Below are positions 54,877 to 64,000 of a DNA stretch of 64,000 bases, one piece after another. A program made the position numbers and the translations under genes. The notes beneath the pieces are model-generated. The model worked only from the letters and a program-made list of their open reading frames with translations. It was not told where the DNA came from and searched no databases. The DNA comes from Phoenix dactylifera (taxonomy: Eukaryota; Streptophyta; Magnoliopsida; Arecales; Arecaceae), in NCBI RefSeq assembly GCF_009389715.1, contig NC_052400.1:3286001-3350000 (forward strand). Direction: 5' to 3'. The first letter of the stretch is position 1. The number at the start of each line of letters is the position of its first letter.

Positions 54877-57800
54877 ATGTCGGTGTCAATGAGAGAGTTG
54901 GATCCTACTTTCCAAGGAGCAGGACAGAAAGCGTATCCTTTACCCTGTCAATTGTTTCACCATACAGAACTTCCATACTTAGCTTCTGATTCTCTGATTT
55001 TAGAACATTTATGCCTCATATTTGAATGTTTGCTGTGGATATGATGAACATTTCATGATTATTTACTCATACAGTGTATCATGATACACCTAAAGTCGTA
55101 GATGTGATTAGATATTTGTATCTTTTTACCTTGTCCCAGCTCATAAAATACAAAACTTTTTGAATCCATATGAAGGGCATTCACGTGACATTTCGTACGA
55201 GGTTATATACAACACCATTATTACCTCTTTTAACATGTTTGCAGTGTGGAGTTTGGCCTTCTAACGGTGCCCTCTACCATGGTGTTTGCCAATTTTCAAT
55301 AATTATCTGTGTTACTCTAACCTAATAGCACCAGATAAGTCACGTTCAGATATCACTGGCCATTTTGTAAACTTCTCTAGTCCCTTTTTTTATCAATTGG
55401 TACATGCGCAAGTGACTCCTAGATAGAGCCCTGGAAGAATCAACGTACCGTCTTGTAGAAGTTTACATGCATTTTGCCTATGAAACACTTCTTTGGGGAC
55501 CTCTTATCGGGGTCCTCTTATCAATTGTTTCATCAGTTCATGAAGTTCTCCTTTTCATCTTCAGTTGCCTCCAGGATTGTTGAATATAAATCGAAAGTTT
55601 GTCTCGTATTTCTTCTCTCATGAGAATTGTCCTGAGTACTTATTGATATGTTGACTATGTAGTTGTTTCAGAGAAATTTTTATTGGAGAACATGCTATAT
55701 AATCATTTTTTCACCTCTGAGGTAGAGGACTAACTGTTTCATCTTTAGAGAAATTTGTTTCCATAATTGATGAGATCAGAGGTGGTGGTACATTAGTGTT
55801 TGGGAGGCAATATATTAGGATGCGATACATGGTTTGTGGTATAAATTGGTTTTTTTCTTGCAGCATTTTGCTTCGGACAGAGAGGATGCCAAACAATGTG
55901 GGGGAAAGATAGCTTCAGTTTGTAGCATGGTTTTAACAATGGACAAAAAGTGCTGCAAAATAATACTAGAATAATTTTAGAGATGAACTCAAATATATGC
56001 GAAGTGTTGAAAACAAAACCATTCTTGAACATGAGGAAACAACAGGGAAATGCTACAACTTACAACTGTACAAGAAAATTTTGAGAACTATTTTTATCTG
56101 CATGGTTGTTATGGATCTCTACTATGGCAAATTTAACTCAATATGCAATTCCATGCTTCACAATGGTGTGAAAAAAAATGACTCATAATTAGACAAAATA
56201 TATTGGCGCTTAAAGACGAAAAACTCCTTGTTCACAGGTGACAGAGAGGTTACTTTATGGAGAATGATCTACAAGTATATACCATTCAAGTGATCGTTCC
56301 CTACAACCAGAACACACACACACACACACACACTTTCTCTCTGTCACTACATGAACTTTGCTGATCTAGTACTATGAAGAAAATTATAGGCGATGTACAC
56401 TTCTTTCCTAACGTTACTTTATTCTCAAGATTAACAGTTAATAGGTTACTCCTTTTGTTAATGTTTTTAACAACCTAGTTGAGTGTCATGGGGTGCATAA
56501 TATGGCAAAAATGTGAAGTAGGGCCTTTAAACAGGCAGAGGTTATTCAGTGTATTGACTGCTTCTGTAAACATAAGCACACACATCCATGCAACTCATTT
56601 TCAAATTTACAATACTAATTTGTCATATTTTATTCCTAATAGCCTTGTAAGTACAACCTAGTGCTTCTTGGGATTCATATTTTAATTTTCCTTGAGAAAA
56701 CATAGAGGGATTGAAATATGGCGTATTGAGAATTTTCATCCAGTTGCTGTCCCAAAGTCCTCTCATGGGAAGTTTTTCACAGGGGATTCTTACATCATTC
56801 TGAAGGTACTATTACTAGACTTATCTAAAGTGCATGCATGAAAAAACATTTGTTTGTCTTTAGCTAGTTGTACCCACGTTTTTTAGAAGTATGAGCTCAT
56901 AAAACTCTGCATAAAGGTTCATATATTTGCATCTTTGGTGCATGTTATAAGTGCTTTGACTACTTTCAGACATTATATTCTTTTCACCATACATTTACCT
57001 GTTTTGTATTCTTTTCACCGTACAACAAAGTCTTAAAAAGTCTGACAGTACTTCATTGGTCTTCCTATTGAGATATGTAAAGGGCTTTGTTCTAGCTTTT
57101 AGGTGATACAACCTTAGAGAATGTTGATTTCCCCTCCTCTTAAGATCTTCTTCGAGATCCTTGATCTTATTCAATTATGCATGGTAATTTTTTGGCACAA
57201 TCTTTCTTTGTATCCTCTGCATGAGATTTTATGATGTCATTAAATAAATTTGGCTCCTATGACCATTGCATGATTTTCACTCTTGAAGCACAGAAGACGT
57301 AGGCGGTACTGTTATTAACATATGTGCAACTGCAATACAACCTATTTGTCCTATATATTACCAGAATCCATAGCAATATAGTCTGAAAGCTGAATGTACC
57401 TAAAAATGCTGATCTGAATGGATCCAAAAAGCAGTTCTCTAAATCTTAGAAAATCACACAGAACTCCAAATAGAATAAGCAACATCGACTTGCCTTATTG
57501 AGCTTCTTATAGATTGAAAACCCGGAGCTACTTTTGGTTTTGAGGCCTGATAGAAATCTTCATATATTCAGAGAGATGAGTTGATACTTATGGATGAGGC
57601 TCACATGGAACTCTACATCAAGGGATTCCCTGCTTGGATTCCTGATTTTGGGTGAGGCTTCACACCCGATCTTGGGTGACATAAGCAATTTCTAGTCACA
57701 TAGGAGCATTTATGGTAATAGAACAATAAGCATCAATATCTCGATCCCTATATGTACATTAAATATAGTCTCATGATGTAAGGGTGGCTATGGATTCCCT

Positions 57801-60160
57801 TCTGTTGCTTTATTTTTTCTTTTACATGCTACAAATTACCACTCCTGGAGCGAAATATTCATCTTGAGATAGTTAAAAATTCAGACAAGAGGTATTGGCT
57901 TTGTGATTATTGGCAAGTACAGTCAAGTCATGAGTGTCCATGATGGCTCAAATTAGTTTTGAAAAGCATCAATATTTGTTACAGCTACTGACACACATTT
58001 TTATATTTGTATATTATCTCGACAAAATCACTTCTGTAAGTTAATCATATCTGTTTCTTTACCTTGGGGTTATTTAGCTGCCTTAAAAAGTACTCTGTAT
58101 TTCCTAATGTAAGAAAGTGGTACTCATGTCTTAATATGTGCCAGGACTCTTGCATTGCATCAATTTCCTATTCTGTACCTTTCAGTATGCTAAATTATTG
58201 GACTTAATACAGACAACTGCCTTAAAAAGTGGTGCTCTGCGTCATGATATCCATTACTGGCTTGGAAAAGATACAAGCCAGGTGAGCTGTGAAACCCTCA
58301 CTCTACTTATGTTTCAATCATTTACCTTTTGAAGAATAGTTAGATGCTTGTGCCTTATGATGATTGTTGAATGTCAAACTACAAAGGATGAAGCTGGGAC
58401 TGCTGCCATCAAGACTGTGGAACTTGATGCAGCCCTTGGTGGACGTGCTGTTCAGTATCGTGAGGTTCAGGCCCATGAAACCGAGAAGTTCCTGTCTTAT
58501 TTTAAACCATGTATCATTCCACAACAGGGAGGGGTGGTATCTGGATTCAGGCATTCTGAAGTAAATGAACATGAGCATGAGACTCGTCTATATGTTTGCA
58601 AAGGAAAACATGTTGTCCATGTAAAAGAGGCAAGTTTTCTATGCATATATGAGCTTACCATGAGAAAACATTTATTTTCAGGGCTTTCTGAAGTTTACTG
58701 TGATATTATCCATTATGTTCAGGTTCCATTTGCGCGGTCATCCCTCAATCATGATGACATATTCATTCTGGATACCAAGTCTAAGATTTTTCAGTTTAAT
58801 GGATCCAACTCATCTATTCAAGAGAGGGCTAAAGCTCTTGAAGTTGTCCAATACATTAAAGATACCTATCATGATGGCAAGTGTGAGGTTGCTGCTGTAG
58901 GTAAGTTTACTTTGTTCTGACCTGCCTAGTGGCTGAGTAATTGATGCAGAGCTAAAATAATCTAATGTTTTGTGCTTGATAGAGGATGGAAAGTTGATGG
59001 CTGATGCTGAGGCTGGAGAGTTCTGGGGTCTCTTTGGTGGCTTTGCACCTCTTCCGAGAAAGGGAGCCTCTGAGGATGTAAAAAGTGCGGAGGTCTTTTC
59101 TGCAAGGCTTCTTTGGTAAGTTGTCTTTGTAAGTTGTAATAAGATCTTGTGAATTTTCTATAGAGTATACACTGGTCTAAAATTTTCTCAGAGAAGATGT
59201 GATCACTATCGTATTTTTTTCTCTCTAAGAGAAACTTTTTGTCTCTTTAAGTGTTGAGAACGGGCAGCCAGTGCCTATTGATGCTGATTCATTGACAAGG
59301 GAAATGCTACAGACAAATAAGTGTTACCTGCTGGATTGTGGTATTGAAGTTTATGTGTGGATGGGCAGAAATACATCTCTCGAGGAGCGGAAAAGTGCAA
59401 GCACTGCTGCAGAGGTAATAGCCGATGCTTCCCTTTAAAAGGCTTTTCTGTCATTCGGTGGTTTCAATGGCAAAGTGATATGCTCATATGTATATTTCCA
59501 TCCAGGATTTAATTCGTGAACCTGACCGACCTAATGCTCATGTAATCCGTGTTATTGAGGGATTCGAAACTGTCATGTTTCGATCAAAATTTGACACATG
59601 GCCGCAGACAGCTAATGTAACAGTGTCCGAAGATGGTAGAGGCAAGGTCGCCGGTCAGTAAGAGTGGAAATCAAACCTTTCTGTTATTATTAGAAATATG
59701 GACTCCTTTTTTTTCTAGTTAAAATATAAACGTAGTTATTGAGACTGTTTATTACTTGGTGTTTGGTAGCACTTCTAAAACGCCAAGGATTGAATGTGAA
59801 AGGCCTTATGAAGACTGATCCTGTCAAAGATGCTGAACCTCAGCCATATATTGATTGCACAGGCAATTTACAGGTACTGTAGTGATTTGTAGCTACTTGA
59901 AATTGTTCTATGTAATACTCTTTTCTAGCAGAGAATAATGATTGCTGGATACACTTCAAAAATGAGTTCAGATGTTAGTTTTTGTTTATGGCATCAATGA
60001 ACAGGTTTGGCGTGTTAATGGCCAAGAAAAGATCGCTCTTTCATCGTCTGATCAGTCAAAATTTTATAGCGGAGATTGTTATATTTTCCAGTATTCATAT
60101 CCTGGTGAAGATAGAGAAGAATACCTTGTTGGCACTTGGTTTGGGAAGAAAAGCATCAAG
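54877..60160 (+). CDS. VLN4: Villin, VLN4-type (first 450 codons; 3' part outside the window)
   Basis: Ten coding exons are present: 54877-54932, 56706-56805, 58213-58281, 58387-58629, 58723-58900, 58983-59115, 59252-59414, 59506-59653, 59770-59873 and 60005-60160. They give 450 unbroken codons, about half of a plant villin. The start [19 protein letters not shown] is the conserved plant villin N-terminus. The exons cover gelsolin repeats G1-G3 and the start of G4 (for example [20 protein letters not shown], and later [16 protein letters not shown] and [15 protein letters not shown]). Plant villins of this group bind, bundle, sever and cap actin filaments in a calcium-dependent way and shape root hairs and polarised growth. 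The exon 4/5 intron (58630-58722) uses a GC donor. Exon 10 ends [10 protein letters not shown]; the following intron contains the assembly gap and a gypsy element, and no later exon is seen by 64000. Confidence 0.95.
56311..56333. repeat. (AC)n microsatellite in villin intron
   Basis: About 11 AC dinucleotides. Confidence 0.9.
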
Positions 60161-61278
60161 GTAAATTAGCATCTTTCGTCTATCTTGTTTTGACAAGTAA
60201 GACCTAAAAAAGCACCATGAGTTGATGCTGGAAATGTTTCAGTTCCAAGGTTCATTCTGAGCTAGTAGATATAAATGTTACAACCAAGAACCATAGTATT
60301 TTCATCAGTCTGTTAGTGCTCTCTCAGTGTGGGGAAAAAAATCTAAAATATAACATATATTAGCTAAGCAGACTTATCTCAGTAGGTTGGAACACCTTTA
60401 CTCTGTTCGTGCACTTGGAATTGGTTCTGCTTTTCTGGGCTCAATCGTGGAATTTTGTACTCCCCCCATATTCTCAACACCCAGACATGCACAGGATCTG
60501 TTGCTGAGATTTTGTTTTAGTTCGGTCCTATGATTTATAATTTGTGCCTTTTTTTGAAATGGTAATGCAGTTTGCTATATGAAACCGTGCCTTGATCTGT
60601 TGTTCTCTAGATTCTTCATATTTAGGGGAATCTTGCAGTGTCATTTCGGTTGAATGAGCTTCTAGTTTCTCTCTTACTTAGAGTTACCTTGGCAATGAAA
60701 TTCACCAGGGATTGATAATAAGTTGAAACTGGCAAAAGTTCTCAAACTTTCATGGATGTAGATATAAACTGGCCTCATATGGACGTAATAAGAGTTGCTG
60801 GCTAAGACTTATCGGCCTCTTAAACAATGGTCATATCTCATTGCTTTTATTAAGAGAAAATTGATTTGGTGACATAGATCTAGTATAGTCTCGAAAAGAT
60901 TTTTCCCAGAATTTTGTCTCAAACTTTTTCTTTCTGAGAATGGCTGAGATTTCTATCATTAGCATAAACCCAGTTTTACAAACAACAAAAATTCTAATTA
61001 AATATACATTGACAGTGGTCCACATTAGGGAGAAGTGGTCTGCAGAAGTAAATAATCCTTAGTAAGTATCGTCCTAGGTTCAATTTAGACAATCAACTTT
61101 CACATGCTATAAACTAAGTTCCCCTGCTACAGTTGAAATTTCAATAGTTTTGCTCTCAGTCGAGGTATAATATACAAGGTTCATGGTGGCTGGAAAGCAA
61201 TGAGATGGTTTGGTAGTGGTCTTCATTAGCCTTTTTAATAGAGAAGTTTGAGTGTGGGACTAACTGGGGGGAAGATAA

Positions 61279-61378
61279 NNNNNNNNNNNNNNNNNNNNNN
61301 NNNNNNNNNNNNNNNNNNNNNNNNNNNNNNNNNNNNNNNNNNNNNNNNNNNNNNNNNNNNNNNNNNNNNNNNNNNNNN
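61279..61378. other. Assembly gap, 100 N
   Basis: Exactly 100 N, the conventional filler for a gap of unknown size. It lies inside the villin intron, at the left edge of the visible gypsy sequence. Confidence 0.98.
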
Positions 61379-62903
61379 AAATCGGGTACGAAATCGAAGC
61401 GTTGTCCCATCGGATCTCGGGGCCTCATCATGGGTCTGCAAAATCAAATCGTCTTGAGGAACGAGCGGGCGCTGCCCCGCTCCCCTCATTTAATAAGATC
61501 TGAGACACGTGGAGCCTCGATGTGGCCTCCACCTCTCCGGAATTGTGATCCAGTAACACAAAATCGGAAGCGTCCGACCTTGGGTCACGCCGCGTGTCCG
61601 TTTTAAACCCCGTAACGGCACACTCATTAATGAGCGAGAAGCCTCGATTACGGGATTGAGGCACCGCCTCGACGAGCTCGAGGACCCCCATCATTAATCC
61701 GCCGTAAGGCGATCCTGGCGATTCAAGAGACGCCACCTCCGCTTCAAGAAGCGTAATGATGCGAGCTTCATCATAAGCTCACCGAATAAAGCAGCCTCGA
61801 GACGCCAAAGGGCGCAGGTTTCACCATGAAAGCTCCAAGAAGCGCAAGGGGGCGGACGAGACTCGCCCCCCAACCTCAGTGACAGACTTTACTTCCCACG
61901 TCCGAGCCCACAAGTCGCTCGAACTCGGAAGTCGGGGGGTAGTGTTGGGGGGAATAAGATTTTTTCCCAAGTGACATAAATGCCCCTAAGAAGCCGTACA
62001 ACTTCCGACCCCGGACGGCCGAAGTCGGCATCCGACTTCGGAACGCCCGACCTCGAGACCTCAGACCTAAGAAAAACCCCGATGTTCGAGGTCTACTCTT
62101 GTCAGCCACCTACTACGGTCGTGCGCCTCAGAGGTCTGGCCGAGGACCATACCCCGACGCCCCTCTGGCATTTATTGCGCATGATCGCCGTAACCCTCCG
62201 GCTTACTCCACAATAAATGCGGATCTCCGGCTTACTCCACAATAAATGCGGATCTCCGGCTTACTCCACAATAAATGCGGATCTCCGGCTTACTCCACAA
62301 TAAATGCGCATGGCTCCTGTCATCTACGGACTCTCAGCTCTCCACGGCAAATCAGCCCAGCAGAGTCTAGTCAACTATGATAAGTCTCCGATCTCGGCCA
62401 TAACTCCGACACCAATGCAATAATTCGCCTGATAGCGTGCTAGTTCGGGCTGTACGACGCCCTCACCGCCGACATCAGAGCAATGATTCGCCTGACCATG
62501 CGCCGACCTGAACAACACGCCGAGCCGTACTACGGCCTCGCCCTGTTACATCGCAGGTAAACCGACCCCCGCCTATAAAAGGGGGGCCTTGGCCCCACGG
62601 GAGGGGTATGGGTACACTCTACAGACACTGTTTATCTCCTTTCTACACTGTTTGCCCCCTCCCTGACTTGAGCGTCGGAGGGCCGGCGCCGGAAAACCCG
62701 GCCACCGGCTCGTGTGCAGGCACCCGGACGGAGGACGCCGCCAGCTGACGGATCGTCGCCTCGCCGCGTGGACCCGCCGTCCCATCTCTCCGACCGCCCC
62801 AGACGGAGGACGCCGCTCGCCGACGGACCGCCGCCCCGCCGTGAGAACTCGCCGCTCCCTTTCCTCGACCGAAGATTGCCCTCGGGTCCAATTTCCAGTA
62901 ACA
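61379..62903 (+). mobile_element. Second Ty3/gypsy element, 3' internal end and 3' LTR
   Basis: The LTR runs from TGTTGGGGGGAATAAG (61943) to CCAGTAACA (62903), 961 bp. A TATA box (TATAAAA) lies at 62574-62580. Directly before it is a polypurine tract (aagtcggggggtag), and about 560 bp of internal sequence runs back to the assembly gap. The polypurine tract and the last 300 bp of the LTR resemble those of the Tat-type element at 12595-24940 read in its own direction, so the two are related families. The 5' part is hidden in the gap. No coding part is visible. Confidence 0.8.
62191..62308 (+). repeat. 29-bp tandem repeat in the gypsy LTR
   Basis: Four near-perfect copies of a 29-bp unit ('ctccggcttactccac' followed by 'aataaatgc') lie about 270 bp upstream of the LTR TATA box, in U3. 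The first copy lacks the 'ggat' prefix. Confidence 0.9.
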
Positions 62904-64000
62904 ATTTCCATTATCTTTTTATCATGCCAATAGTAAATGGGCAATCCAAGATTTTTTTTTTTTGGGTAAATCTGATTTGTTATACCGTACTTGAAGAGAT
63001 GCATTTGTGAGAATCATAATATAAAATATGCAATAACCTACTTCCACTTTTGATCATACTACAATAACCTACCTACTTAATACGCGATCTTGGAGCTTTC
63101 AAGTTTTTTGTTAAGTTTGGACCCTTCAATAACGAATAATAACTCCCAGCTTAACCTCCGTGTCCCCAACTCTCTAGGACCGTGTCCCCCACTCCCTAGG
63201 AGTCTTACTCTCTTGGATTTAAGCTACCCAAGTACCTCTTTATTCTCCGACAAAATTTCCGAATTAACTTCCATAAATCTTTTCTTGTGTATTTTTGCCA
63301 TCAACAATTGCAAGTTTCATGACCGCTGGCTCATTGAATCACAGAATTCTCACATGGTTTGAAAAAGAAAGGTAAATGCCTCCTTGTTTTCCTTGTAGTA
63401 TTACATGCATATAGTGACTGAAAAATCTATGCTATGTAATAAGTTCATCATATTGATTTAGAAAAGAATTTAGTATTTTGTGCTTATATTCTATAATATA
63501 TTGTTAGTCATATACATTGAATCATTTGATATTCTCTCATCATGCTTAAATATTGAATCAAATTTATCATATTTTGGCTCATATTTCTTACTTAGTAGGA
63601 TCCTTTATTTGTCTTGTATAATCCTTTTGTTTCAAACTGAACCAGTAATCAACCTAAACTGCATATCTTAAATCCTACCTTACTACAATTAAATTTTAGT
63701 ATGTAGTCTACATTAAATATGTAAAAGATATTTTACAGATAAAAAAGTAGTTTTGCCATTGGGTGGAAGTTTTGACATTTTGTAATAAGATGGCCCCTCC
63801 AAAAGTGGAATCCCGTTAGAGCAGACACACCCGTTCTTGTATGCAATTATATTTATTTCAAATTAATAAAAAAAATATAAAAAAAACCTAACTCTATGAT
63901 AGAATAAACATAAAATACCAAGTGTTCAAGTACTAAACATCAAATGGCACTCTAACAAGGGTTCTTGCAAAAAGTTCTGCAATGACAAAAACTTAGTTAA
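62904..64000. other. Probably continuing villin intron, no gene seen
   Basis: AT-rich sequence without exon-like segments. I looked for the villin exon that should follow [10 protein letters not shown] and did not find it. Confidence 0.5.

Noticed and set aside
61255-61278. Possible 5' LTR start of the second gypsy element just before the gap (ctggggggaagataa)
   Set aside because: It resembles the LTR start (ttggggggaataag) over only about ten bases, and the preceding 5 bp do not match the 5 bp after the 3' LTR (atttc).

Overview
The window looks like nuclear DNA of a monocot plant. The host genes have short introns with GT-AG ends. Their closest families are plant ones: group II XTHs, a VLN4-type villin, an RRP1/Nop52 protein and a plant endonuclease I-like protein. 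The transposons are plant types too: Ty1/copia Tork-like, Ty3/gypsy Tat-like, CACTA and Tourist-like MITEs. A palm is plausible, but that is an inference. A 100-N gap at 61279-61378 marks it as a draft assembly.

Layout. 1-745 is the 3' end of a LINE. About 1.1-27.1 kb is a tandem duplication, each unit carrying one xyloglucan endotransglucosylase/hydrolase gene (8206-9298 and 25643-26738, + strand) plus its upstream region. A third, partial copy of the upstream region lies at about 9.63-9.95 kb. Each full unit has been invaded upstream of its XTH by a different young LTR retrotransposon: a copia element at 1162-6952 (target duplication TTCTT) and a 12.3-kb Tat-type gypsy element at 12595-24940 (target duplication ATATT). 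A CACTA end lies between the units. An XTH pseudogene (27.8-28.1 kb) and a third intact, convergent XTH (30384-31455, - strand) complete the cluster. The XTHs would act together in the wall, cutting and rejoining xyloglucan.

31.5-40.7 kb is mostly gene-poor and holds a Tourist-like MITE, a LINE remnant and an inverted copy of the AT-rich repeat found near the XTHs. At 40.7-42.4 kb (- strand) lies an RRP1 (Nop52) ribosome-biogenesis gene. Divergently from it, 42.8-51.4 kb (+ strand) encodes an endonuclease I-family protein with a C-terminal lamin-tail-like domain; its coding exons carry several one-base length changes in short homopolymers. Its introns hold a small fold-back element and a large (about 0.94 kb) imperfect palindrome.

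53.7-60.2 kb holds the first 450 codons of a VLN4-type villin, an actin-bundling protein. Its next intron contains the assembly gap and the 3' part of a second gypsy element (LTR 61943-62903); the remaining exons lie beyond the window.

I found no CRISPR array, operon or RNA gene. The most unusual signals are the nested history of the XTH duplication, the copia LTR minisatellite that differs between otherwise identical LTRs, the antisense gene and tandem arrays in the gypsy element, the large intronic palindrome, and the clustered homopolymer indels in the nuclease gene.
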